This document shows positions 37,301 to 38,811 of a stretch of 38,811 nucleotides of DNA, one piece after another (within the stretch, counting starts at the first letter, position 1; each line of letters starts with the position of its first letter). A program made the position numbers and the translations under genes. Below the pieces are notes generated by a model. It had not been told where the DNA came from, made no database searches, and saw only the letters and a list, made by a program, of their open reading frames with translations. The stretch is taken from NCBI RefSeq assembly GCF_000760735.1, contig NZ_JMEX01000005.1, forward strand, positions 162,437 to 201,247, given 5' to 3'. The DNA comes from Rhodococcoides fascians A44A (GTDB lineage Bacteria; Actinomycetota; Actinomycetes; Mycobacteriales; Mycobacteriaceae).

Positions 37301-38811
37301 TGGTGTCGGTGTCGATTTCCTCGATGTTCACCGTCAGATCGGGTAGCTCGAGGTGCGCCCGCTGATTGTTCTGGAACTCCAACAACACCTGGAACAACGG
37401 AGAATGATCCGTCGACCGCGACGGCGCGAACTCGTCCACCAACCGCTCGAACGGCACATCGGTGTTGTCGAACGCAGCCAGATCCGCTGCCCGCGTCGCC
37501 GCCAACAACTCCACGAACGACAGGTGCGCCGACACCTCCGTCCGCAACACCAGCGTTCCCACGAACATACCGACCAACGCATCCAACCCGGCCTCACCAC
37601 GACCCGCGATCGGCGTACCCACCACGATGTCCTCGGTACCACTCAACCTGGCCAACAGGAGCGCCAGTGCGGAATGGAACACCATGAACGGTGTCGCGTC
37701 GTGTGCGGCGCCCAGCCGCACGAGCTCGGACCGCAGTTCCGCGGGAATCTCGAATCTCGTCGTTGCGCCCGCCACGGATTGAGTGCTGGGGCGCGGTCGA
37801 TCGAGAGGCAACGGCAGAACGTCGGGCGCATCCGCCAGTACTCGGGACCAATACGCCAACTGGCGGGACATCAGGGATTCCGAGTCGGACTCCGACCCCA
37901 GCAGTCCGCGCTGCCACAGCGAGTAATCCGCGTACTGAACTGCCAACGGTTCCCAGGCCGGAACTTCACCGGCCACCCGGGACGAGTACGCGATCATCAC
38001 ATCGGAGGCGAGCGGCGCCATGGAGGCACCGTCGGCCGCGATGTGATGCACCACGATGGCCAGCACATGCCGATCCTCACGACCGTCGAGCCGGTAGAGC
38101 GTAGCTCTGATCGGCATGTCGGTCGTGACGTCGAAGCCGCGTGCAGCGTCGGACGACACGTGCCCGGCCAGTGCGCTCTCGTCGATGGACACCATGTCCA
38201 GCGACAGATCGACGTCGGCCGCGTCGAGCACTACCTGCTGAGGAAGCTCGCCCACCGTCGGGAACACGGTTCGAAGACTCTCGTGGCGTTCGACCACGTC
38301 CGTCACCGCTGCGCTGAGCGCCGCGACGTCCACGGCACCGGACAACCGCACTGCCAGTGGGATGTTGTAGGCAGCCGATTGCGTGTCGAACTGGTTGATG
38401 AACCACATCCGTTGCTGGGCGAGCGACAGCGGAACCACGTCCGGCCGCTCCGCGCGAACCAGCGCGGGACGATTCGACGAGCCGGCGGTGTCCTCGGCAC
38501 GAGCGGTCAACCCGACGACCGTCGGCGCCTCGAACAGATCGAGAACCCGCAGAGACGAACCGAGATCGGCGTTCACCCGAGCGATCAATCGTGTTGCGAC
38601 CAAGGAGTTTCCGCCGAGATCGAAGAAACTGTCGTCGATGCCGACCTTCGGCGAGTCCAGCAGGTCCGCGAAGACCGCGGCCACTCGTCGTTCGTTGTCC
38701 GTCCGTGGGGCACGGAACACCGAGTGCGACGCCAGCGTCGGAGACGGTAGTGCGCGTCGGTCCAACTTGCCCGCCGGAGTCAACGGAATCGACTCCAACA
38801 CAACGAACGCC
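15417..38811 (-). CDS. Giant multimodular nonribosomal peptide synthetase (5' end outside window)
   Basis: One uninterrupted frame of about 7,797 codons; the start lies beyond 38811. Domains in order: A0 tail-PCP0; C1-A1-PCP1; C2-A2-PCP2-E2; C3-A3-PCP3; C4-A4-PCP4-E4; C5-A5-PCP5; C6-A6-PCP6-TE. All C and E domains keep HHxxxDG, every PCP keeps the Ser in GG[D/N/T]S, and A domains keep YTSGSTG, YGPTE/YGITE, YRTGD and the terminal GKLDR Lys. Epimerisation domains follow PCP2 and PCP4, and their PCPs have the GGDSI form of E-partner carriers. C3 and C5, which come after E, start WSMSPLQSG (D-accepting type); C1, C2, C4 and C6 start AQQRMWFIN. Predicted product segment: X0-Ser-D-X2-X3-D-Thr-X5-X6. 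No MbtH-like gene is in the window. The neighbouring papB/pabAB genes suggest that 4-aminophenylalanine may be one of the residues. Confidence 0.97.
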   Translation of the reverse strand, partial: AFVVLESIPLTPAGKLDRRALPSPTLASHSVFRAPRTDNERRVAAVFADLLDSPKVGIDDSFFDLGGNSLVATRLIARVNADLGSSLRVLDLFEAPTVVGLTARAEDTAGSSNRPALVRAERPDVVPLSLAQQRMWFINQFDTQSAAYNIPLAVRLSGAVDVAALSAAVTDVVERHESLRTVFPTVGELPQQVVLDAADVDLSLDMVSIDESALAGHVSSDAARGFDVTTDMPIRATLYRLDGREDRHVLAIVVHHIAADGASMAPLASDVMIAYSSRVAGEVPAWEPLAVQYADYSLWQRGLLGSESDSESLMSRQLAYWSRVLADAPDVLPLPLDRPRPSTQSVAGATTRFEIPAELRSELVRLGAAHDATPFMVFHSALALLLARLSGTEDIVVGTPIAGRGEAGLDALVGMFVGTLVLRTEVSAHLSFVELLAATRAADLAAFDNTDVPFERLVDEFAPSRSTDHSPLFQVLLEFQNNQRAHLELPDLTVNIEEIDTDTTKFDLQLRIDEAAGESGTSSAAFTYSTALFDPDTIERFVDRFLRLLESITRAPQAPLRDLDILSVSERDTVLAVWNSTEHRLPPQVGSDPTLGSLFDLQVARSPYSIALVFDDEHVTYRELDERANQLARHLVSLGVGPESHVGLAIRRSTDLLVGMYAIMKAGGAYVPIDPDHPVDRSAYVIDSAQPVCILTTSRDWIDVSVATPVLAVDLIDVSDRATTPLGSSERLGDITGANTAYVIYTSGSTGRPKGVAVSHEAIVNRLLWMQDRYRLEPSDNVLQKTPASFDVSVWEFFWPLQVGAKLVIAAPDGHRDPEYLSRVILRERITTLHFVPSMLAVFVDGAHAEDCESLRLVFCSGEALPPATVEAFAAFSDAQLHNLYGPTEAAVDVTSYHCVSSDPVSIPIGAPVWNTRTYVLDASLKPAPIGAPGELYLAGVQLARGYVGRGDLTADRFVADPYGEPGERLYRTGDLVRWRADGNLEYIGRTDFQVKLRGLRIELPEVESALLRHPSVARAVAVVHRTVSTGEALVAYVVPVRGATVDAAELARAVGESLPAYMVPSLVVELAEFPLNSSGKLDRKALPDPVFTLTDDEIVAPSNPVEEIIVGEFVALLGGEPIGVTQNFFAVGGNSLVAMRAVARINSALGSSLTVRDLFDSPTVRSLAAAVESQGYRTDPKPALVPVERPASIPVSLAQQRMWFINQYDTSSAAYNVAFAMRLTGRLDTTALRSALGDVVDRHEALRTVFPLTDEGPVQSILESHQALPDLNPIPAESEDDVLRLVTEVASEGFDVARSVPVRARLIEVGPEDHVLAFVVHHISSDGFSTGPLARDLIVAYSARTQGEAPTTSALPVQYADYSLWQRAFLGEESDTDSVMNKQLGFWVDTLSGAPDVLDLPSDRPRPAESSFRGAAVEFSIDSQVHARMTELATLRDSSVFMIVHASLAVLLSGLSASSDISVGTPIAGRGDAALDDLVGMFVNTLVLRTEIDAARSFRDLLADVRATDLAAFTHSDIPFERVVDALDPVRSTSHTPLFQVMLEFQHTDRPNITLPGLNVEAMDLANDIANFDLQLTVSERFDASGQAAGIEASFRYATDLFEAATVDTFAHRFVRIVDAVTSDSGVAVGDIDILSADELDALTPVRGATPMPPRLLPELLADSVASAGESAHALDVDNGVMTYGELDARSSRLARLIVDHGVGPGDVVALALPRGVDSIVAIWATAKAGAAFLPVDPTYPADRITHMITDSGAALGLTTLADNSALAALSDRVVWVVLDDPRFQHVTSTFSTSAITDAERVEPLRIDDAAYLIYTSGSTGVPKGVVVTHRGLANLAAEERSRFEVEPGSRTLAFASPSFDASVLEFVLAFGAGATMVIAPSGMYGGPDLSNLMRDKHVTHAFVTPAALATVDHTELPELRVIATGGDACPPELVSKWAPGRKMFNAYGPTEATIFSSISNELAPGGVVDIGSPTIGFAEVVLDSRLRPVPVGVPGELYLAGPALARGYHGRLPLTAERFVADPYGEPGSRMYRTGDVVRWNRAGALEFVGRSDSQVKVRGFRIELGEIDAAVGAHDGVDFATTAGVKGPAGNTILVTWFVAAESASPTVDAAILREHVAAVLPAHMVPTAFVRLESIPLTPAGKLDRRALPEPTFDGPADIGRAADTAIEKLLAGLFAEVLGLEQVGVDDSFFALGGDSIMSIQLVSRAKAAGLVLSPRDVFERKTVAALAEVASSADGDSVTVLEELPGGGVGDVPLTPITQWMIDRTHVFDRHTQTALLTLPDDIERSALEATVQSVLDHHDMLRARLRHEDEHWSMDVQPIGSVAAAAVVHHVSVGSSTGDEFSSVASAELERAAARLAPASGSMIQFVWFEAADKSGRLLIVAHHLVVDGVSWRVLVPDLATAWAQLEAGEAISLLPVGTSMRRWAHGLADAAESRRGELALWKDTLSGDDPLVGSRALDPEIDVYATVDHVEVELSADVTEALLTSVPEVFHGSVNDGLMAGLALAVGAWRRARGIETQDSLVSLEAHGREDHIVPGADLSRTVGWFTTIYPVRIDLRGIDVDDAMSGGSSAGALIKSVKERLLGIPDHGIGFGMLRYLDDESRNVLAPLTSPQISFNYLGRYGAGIPENLRGVGWLPVEDDRIGDVQNQDLPVSAALDINAVTTSGERGDALRATFAYPSGVLERDDVEQLTTLWVNALTSIARHARSAGAGGFTPSDLDLVALPQSSIVDIEKRYPTLTDIWSMSPLQSGMLFHAELSDQTVDAYIVQLVIELGGSVDADRLHRSAQVLLDRHANLRSAFVHDLDGNALQVVQRSVDVPWSDIDLRDVPAEGKDAELDRILAADRATRFNMADAPLLRFTFVQVAGGQWRLVLTNHHILIDGWSTPLVIRELLTLYATDGDDAVLPRVPAYRDYLAWMNRRDGEAGRQAWISALEGLSEPTLLTPVESRRQESTRAGRALTSFDAADTTALRVFARDRGVTINTLVQAAWGTVLATLTGRTDVLFGATVSGRPPEINDIESMIGLFINTLPVRVTLDPRESLSEFVIRLQNEQAGLLDHHYLGLTEIQRAVGPVVAFDTLTVFESYPVDRGGLSDETDIAGLRVSGIVDGSDTAQYPLTLVAMADDRLHVEAKYLPEVFEQDAVETILGRIVAVLDAFATQPELPVGQLQLLSESERDLLIPVHGAQSVAGRLLSDVFADAVNTAVGTGGVDAIAVVAGNESVTYQELDARSSRVADVLRSRGVRPGTYVAVGLQRSIEYVVSVWAVAKAGGAFLPVDPSYPQDRIEHMLTDSSAPVGISVARYTDVLTEAGREVDWIVLDEIDWSASESTSVAVDGRRPDSRAVPSLDDAAYLIYTSGSTGVPKGVVVTHRGIADLAEEERTRFRVTTDSRVLAFASTSFDASVLEMVLAFCGGATMVIAPTDVYGGVELAAVLAEKSVTHAFVTPAALASVDPSGLDDLQVVVTGGDAAGSELVERWAPGRDLFNAYGPTEATVFASLGTPMRPGAPIDIGSPVRGFSVVVLDSMLRPVPVGVVGELYLSGPGVARGYHDRFSLTAERFVAAPFGGGVRMYRTGDVVRWSGSGVLEYVGRSDFQVKVRGFRIELGEIDSVVVGHGDVDFVTTVGVDGPSGATVLVSYVLPVVGAVVDVEGLREFVAGVLPSHMVPSAFVVLESIPLTPAGKLDRRALPVPDLSRGAEHRDPTTDTERAIADVFAEVLGLDSVGVDDNFFDLGGDSLSATRVTSRVNSALGSSVTVRALFESPTVATLSLRAQSDESAADRPPLVPAVRPEIVPLSQAQQRMWFINQFDTQSAAYNIPLAVRLTGHLDVEALGAAVSDVVARHESLRTTFPMAGERPRQHIHSVPDDRFVLDVLDVVDVDAGDLTARIMADASHGFDVTTDMPFRASLYRLDGREDQHVLAIVVHHIAADGASMAPLASDVMIAYSARVAGSAPVREPLAVQYADYALWQQALLGDESDSASLAARQLAFWARTLADVPEVLPLPIDRPRPNQQSLRGASVPFHLSSDTHAALTEISRRNGATMFMTVHAVWSALLARLSGTEDIVVGTPIAGRGEAGLDALVGMFVGTLVLRTEVSAHLSFVELLAATRAADLAAFDNTDVPFERLVDEFAPSRSTDHSPLFQVLLEFQNNERAHLELPDLVVDGVDIDAGIAKFDLQLTVSENFDDDGVPSGIDMAFTYATDLFDESTVREFVRRFSMLVDGVTAAPDRAIGDVDMLTDDEVHALTVDWNHEGSTPSNDTLAQRFEASAARFPDHTAVVFASRRYTYAELDGRSNQLARHLVSRGVGSETLVAVAMPRNAELVVVLLAVLKAGGGYLPVDVTYPADRLAFMLEDARPVCVVSTIADVTAVPTDELTTVLLDDPSVVEVLDGLDSGPLTPDEVGGLVDAESIAYVIYTSGSTGRPKGVQVAHSTVATLFENTVDLFEFDETDVWTMFHSYAFDFSVWELWGPLLYGGTLVVVDYYTARSPELFRELLVAEQVTVLNQTPTAFYQFAEVDRVAPADSAGLALRYIVFGGEALDLGQLGRWYARHPENAPTLVNMYGITETTVHVSHLALTEQFAASASASVIGQAIPGLSVSVRDNRLRLVPPGVTGEMYVSGGQLSRGYLGRAGLSATRFVADPDDTDGARMYRTGDTARWNREGRLEYLGRSDMQVQLHGFRIELGEIESALLGVDGVAQSVVSVRDDGAGDRLVGYVVPEAGRTLDVAGVLDDVASSLTSYMVPAALVVLAELPLTANGKLDRKALPAPDFSSRVTQSRAPASEIEHSLAALFAEVLGLDTVGVDDSFFALGGDSIMSIQLVSRAKAAGLVIAPRDVFERKTVAGLAEVVALVGDADVVVLEELPGGGVGDLPLTPIVQWMLERSEEFGRYTQTALLQLPKSIDRSTLESTVQAILDTHDMLRAQLYRDDNGVWTETVAAVGSVSATSVLHHVTVDDVSGDAFSAQAAAELDQAADRLDPSTGRMIQMVWFESPSGAGRLLVVAHHLVIDGVSWRILVPDLASAWSQVVAGDQPALAPTGTSMRRWATGLVDVAAERTDELALWTSILDGPDPLIGARALDPTVDVDATVERIRASLPVTVTERLLTTVPEKFHGSVGDGLLAGLALALIAWRNERGADGDTPLSDALLSLEGHGREDGVVPGADLGRTMGWFTTIFPVRLDLNGIDVADAFAGGSAAGEAIKAVKEQLLAIPDHGIGFGMARYLTDEGRAALAGFPKPQVSFNYLGRFATGSSEGMDDVGWIPVSDTTLGDAQNPDMPVPALLDINAVTNTTDQGPVLDATFAFPSGVLTAPEVDRLVELWVEALTALTTHADAPEAGGYTPSDLELVDIDQPTISALENRFPDLDDVWSMSPLQSGLLFHARLAGEVAADVALEVDTGVDAYMVQLGLELRGVVDADRMKAAAQTLLDRHANLRTAFVHNSNGDSVQVVQTGIHVPWSHVDLSGTPDPDAALDSVLRQDRARRFALDHAPLLRFTLITKSVGADGTGEWRLLLTNHHILLDGWSTPLLIKELLTLYATAGDDSMLPRVPAYRDYLSWMRRRDAAASKAEWVRALSGVEEPTLLADADRGRKLEAVSVESTQSLSKETTAALRDLAAHRGATLNTIVQSAWGVVLAALTGRDDVVFGATVSGRPPEIPGIESMIGLFINTLPVRISLDPAEAVGDLVDRVQVEQASLLDHHYLGLTDIQRAAGNGVSFDTLTVFESYPVDKAGLSEDTDIAGLKVADVLGTDAAHYPLTLVASVDDRLHLKVKYLPELFTADDVERIIARISRVLHAVVENDRTPLARIDLLAESERAALAPVHGPRGRSTVLLGHIFENAAKKSTGRVALRFGTESLGYDELDSRSTRLARLLLQRGVSAESFVALGLPRSIESVVAVWAVAKTGAAFVPVDPGYPRDRIEHMVTDSGAQFGLTIADRLGDLPKTVADGMPWIVLDDPATDAELQAMPAEPLAEHERVAGLGVDSTAYAIYTSGSTGLPKGVVVTHSGLENFAHEQAERYSVTPESRTLHVSSPSFDASVLEYLLAFGAGATMVIVPPTVYGGEELHRILSDEAVTHAFITPSALASVDPGGLETFAHVVVGGEAVPAELVSKWAPGRKLYNGYGPTEATIMSNISDPLDASAALTIGGPIRGVHEVVLDSRLQPVPVGVTGELYLAGVGLARGYHDRPALSAERFVADPFGAPGERMYRTGDLVRWRSGARGTTMDSGGARGTTMDSSAAGGTTMDSSGAGGSYTIEYVGRSDFQVKVRGFRIELGEIDAVLATHPAVDFVATIGAESPSGATVLVAYVRASTSGSTLDHGELTAHASERLPGHMVPSAFVQLDDIPLTPVGKLDRRALPTPEFDSDGVDFVAPRTDAEASVAEVFAEILGADRVGALDNFFDRGGDSLSATRVIARVNAEFGTRIGVRSIFEAPTVAGLAGLVAGSAGDSGGRPVLRSVERPEAVPLSLAQQRMWFINRFDPASPAYNVPLVVKLTGSLDESALGAAVADVLERHESLRTTFPNVGRSPAQVIHSAAEVISEVTVESVRDNELVDALGRFAGRGFDVTTEIPIRLALYRTGEDSHVLAVVVHHIAADGASMAPLARDVMVAYSSRTAGSAPAWSPLEVQYADYTLWQRELLGSEDDENSVAAQQLGFWRTALRGTPDLLPLPTDRPRPTNQDFRGGRVKFDIDADLHRRVVEFSRDRGATMFMVVHSAFAATLARLSGIDDIAITTPVAGRGEAALDDLVGMFVNTLVLRTVVDGAESFESLLGRVVESDLEAFGHTEIPFERVVEVLNPTRSTSYAPLSQVALSFQNNTAARLDLPELTVEGVDFDVPVAKQDLQLLLAETFVDAGEPAGIDGAFDFATSLFDAATVQTFADRFVRILRAAVSAPSAPIGDADVLGEHEHPALAPARGEAGGPFRTWPMILADAAAANPDGIAVEYGDVELSYRQLDEWSTRIARMLIDFGVGPETFVALALPRSIESILSIWSVAKTGAAFLPVDPNYPSDRIAHMLDDSRAPIGLTVGDHRDSLPDSITWLVVDDEDFAADIKRYPTSPVTDSDRVTPLHLDNPAYLIYTSGSTGRPKGVAVRHRGLANLEDEVTLRFHPTQHSRISHIASPSFDASIYELTMAFGVGATMVIVPPGVFGGDDLADLLERSRVTHAFLTPAALASIDPTRLGDVGVLAVGGEACTPELVARWAPGRMMFNGYGPTETTIQASVGGPLVPGRTIDVGSPAIGFRFLVLDARLRPVPAGVAGELYIAGPGTARGYVERFALTAERFVADPYGEAGERMYRTGDVVRWVSSAHGDESGELKIEFVGRSDFQVKVRGFRIELGEIDSVLTDHPALNFAATIGHTAPSGDTVLVSYVRTISGVEVGSVEVTEHVATVLPRHMVPTAIVFLDEIPLTPVGKLDRRALPVPELTASTVPYRAPSTATEQAVVDVFADVLGVERVGVDDNFFDLGGTSLVATRVVPALESATGVRVPLQALFLDPTPAGLAARVDSSEDTAGAGLNSAFGVVVPLRAEGSGDPLFCIHPGIGLSWGYSGIVRHLADDRPVYGLQLPSITEGGSFDSIQALAARYAQEIRRVRPAGPYNLLGWSLGGAVAHAVAVELRRGGADVDSLTIMDSYVESGDDTPQGKLSVEELLEGLGLDLPTVASDGPLTYEGAVELLSASFGQDTGLTPEHLERINDGFANSTSIMSRFVPDVFDGNVLFFAAGRGSGDGVDRDPAVWNAFIEGELEIRTIDCAHNQMIEPEVLSEVGNVLENYLAK
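19390..22680 (-). other. NRPS module 5: C5 (D-accepting)-A5-PCP5
   Basis: C5 (about 21300-22670) begins VWSMSPLQSGLLFHARL and has NHHILLDGWS. A5 (about 19640-21300) reads DALFVGGIMK, not assignable. Between core motifs A7 (YRTGDLVRW) and A8 (GRSDFQVKVRGFR) it carries an insertion of about 35 residues made of a repeated ten-residue unit with TTMDS. PCP5 is FFDRGGDSL, with Arg where the others have Leu or Val; its Ser is at 19539-19541. Confidence 0.85.
20011..20112. repeat. 30-bp tandem repeat (3.4 copies) inside the A5 domain
   Basis: Three consecutive 30-bp units (20011-20040, 20041-20070, 20071-20100) differ by only 1-3 bases each, followed by a 12-bp partial unit. The repeat is in frame and codes for a ten-residue unit of the type GARGTTMDSS. 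It lies in the loop between A7 and A8. Confidence 0.97.
22680..27430 (-). other. NRPS module 4: C4-A4(Thr)-PCP4-E4 (D-residue)
   Basis: C4 (about 26060-27420) has HHIAADGAS. A4 (about 24440-26060) reads DFWNVGMVHK, from FDFSVWEL, VLNQTPTAF, VFGGEALD and NMYGITETTVHV; this is a standard threonine code. PCP4 is of the GGDSI type (Ser at 24327-24329). E4 (about 22700-24190) has HHLVIDGVSW and QVSFNYLGR. Alpha-carbon epimerisation of L-Thr gives D-allo-Thr. Confidence 0.9.
26325..26618. repeat. 294-bp perfect direct repeat, copy in C4
   Basis: Identical base for base to 37365-37658 in C1 (offset 11,040 bp). It encodes the C-terminal half of the C domain from LARLSGTEDIVVGTP to LLEFQNN. Identity stops sharply at both ends. 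Confidence 0.97.
27430..30570 (-). other. NRPS module 3: C3 (D-accepting)-A3-PCP3
   Basis: C3 (about 29250-30570) begins IWSMSPLQSGMLFHAEL and has NHHILIDGWS, as expected after an E domain. A3 (about 27700-29240) reads as DALFVGAVFK, close to A2, so a similar non-polar residue is likely; I cannot name it. PCP3 has GGDSL (Ser at 27573-27575). The A7-A10 part of A3 has a different codon usage from the rest of the gene. Confidence 0.85.
27721..27780. repeat. 60-bp perfect repeat, copy in the A3 tail
   Basis: Identical to 38752-38811, the last 60 bp of the window (tail of A0). The match runs to the window edge, so the true repeat is probably longer. Confidence 0.95.
30570..35260 (-). other. NRPS module 2: C2-A2-PCP2-E2 (D-residue)
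   Basis: C2 (about 33900-35250) carries HHISSDGFS, more divergent from C1/C4/C6 than those are from each other. A2 (about 32330-33890) reads as DALFAGAIFK by eye, with no confident substrate; the pocket looks non-polar. PCP2 has GGDSI (Ser at 32208-32210). E2 (about 30590-32070) has HHLVVDGVSW and the late QISFNYLGR motif, so it should be active and the residue is epimerised. Confidence 0.85.
35260..38450 (-). other. NRPS module 1: C1-A1(Ser)-PCP1
   Basis: C1 spans about 37100-38440 with HHIAADGAS. A1 (about 35520-37090) gives the pocket code DVWHFSLVDK by my alignment of FDVSVWEF, TTLHFVPSM, VFCSGEAL and NLYGPTEAAVDV to GrsA. This is a standard serine code. PCP1 (FFAVGGNSLVAMR) has its Ser at 35403-35405. 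There is no E domain, so L-Ser is predicted. C1 shares a 294-bp perfect repeat with C4. Confidence 0.88.
37365..37658. repeat. 294-bp perfect direct repeat, copy in C1
   Basis: The partner of 26325-26618. Flanking C-domain sequence is homologous but clearly diverged, which points to gene conversion or recent recombination rather than whole-module duplication. Confidence 0.97.
38450..38811 (-). other. NRPS module 0 (partial): A-domain tail and PCP
   Basis: Visible are the last residues of an A domain (AFVVLESIPLTPAGKLDRRAL) and a complete PCP (DDSFFDLGGNSLVATRLIA; phosphopantetheine Ser codon 38604-38606). There is no E domain before C1, so the residue is passed as the L form. The substrate pocket is outside the window. 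The last 60 bp are identical to 27721-27780 in A3. Confidence 0.9.
38752..38811. repeat. 60-bp perfect repeat, copy in the A0 tail at window edge
   Basis: Identical to 27721-27780. The continuation outside the window cannot be seen. Confidence 0.95.

Noticed and set aside
33450..37346. Second long plus-strand open frame (about 1,300 codons) opposite the NRPS
   Set aside because: Same cause: antisense shadow of codon bias, no domain content and no ribosome-binding site.
15417..38811. Siderophore NRPS
   Set aside because: No starter for 2,3-dihydroxybenzoate or salicylate, no heterocyclisation domain and no hydroxyornithine-type code is visible; the upstream modules are not visible, so this is only provisional.
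1..38811. tRNA, rRNA or insertion-sequence genes
   Set aside because: I saw no cloverleaf-like or rRNA stretch and no transposase frame. The perfect repeats are internal NRPS homology, without terminal inverted repeats or target duplications.

Overview
The window looks like chromosomal DNA from a high-GC actinobacterium of the Rhodococcus/Nocardia group, most likely Rhodococcus. The evidence is GC-rich codon usage, an RbpA homologue, HelD/HelR and DUF2071-type neighbours, several start codons placed 6-7 nt after a -10 box (leaderless style), and NRPS domains with an AQQRMWFINQ-type C1 motif. The genus is an inference; no rRNA or marker phylogeny is possible here.

Left part (1-11.1 kb) is mostly small housekeeping and stress genes: the tail of an unseen gene, a MmcQ/YjbR-like protein, a nitroreductase, a short VOC-fold protein, a HelD-family RNA polymerase recycling ATPase (HelR) with a close match to the rifamycin-associated element upstream, a DedA membrane protein, a NarL-type two-component pair, a RibD/DHFR-like reductase, a DUF2071 protein, an alpha/beta hydrolase, the 3' remnant of an amidase gene, a Rho-N-domain small protein, and a coupled AhpD-like/GNAT pair behind a palindromic operator candidate. 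At 11.1-12.0 kb a zinc-ribbon-like protein is divergent from rbpA; rbpA has a SigR/SigH-type promoter match and a strong intrinsic terminator.

Right part (12.2-38.8 kb) is one edge of a nonribosomal peptide gene cluster. On the plus strand lie an AroQ-fold mutase and a fused aminodeoxychorismate synthase (PabA-PabB, PIKGT motif), the first two steps of 4-amino-L-phenylalanine (PAPA) supply. Convergent to them lies a secreted glycine-rich protein, and behind it more than 23 kb of a single NRPS gene whose 5' end is outside the window. The visible NRPS part holds a partial module, six complete modules and a terminal thioesterase: A(tail)-PCP / C-A(Ser)-PCP / C-A-PCP-E / C-A-PCP / C-A(Thr)-PCP-E / C-A-PCP / C-A-PCP-TE. 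Read by colinearity this gives ...X0 - L-Ser - D-X2 - L-X3 - D-(allo)Thr - L-X5 - L-X6, released by the TE. Pocket codes read by eye for X2, X3, X5 and X6 match no substrate that I can assign.

The most unusual features are the PAPA-type precursor genes beside a giant NRPS, internal recombination inside the NRPS (a 294-bp perfect repeat between two C domains, a patch of foreign-looking codon usage in one A domain, a 30-bp tandem repeat in another A domain), and the predicted rifamycin/thiol-stress control of helR and rbpA.
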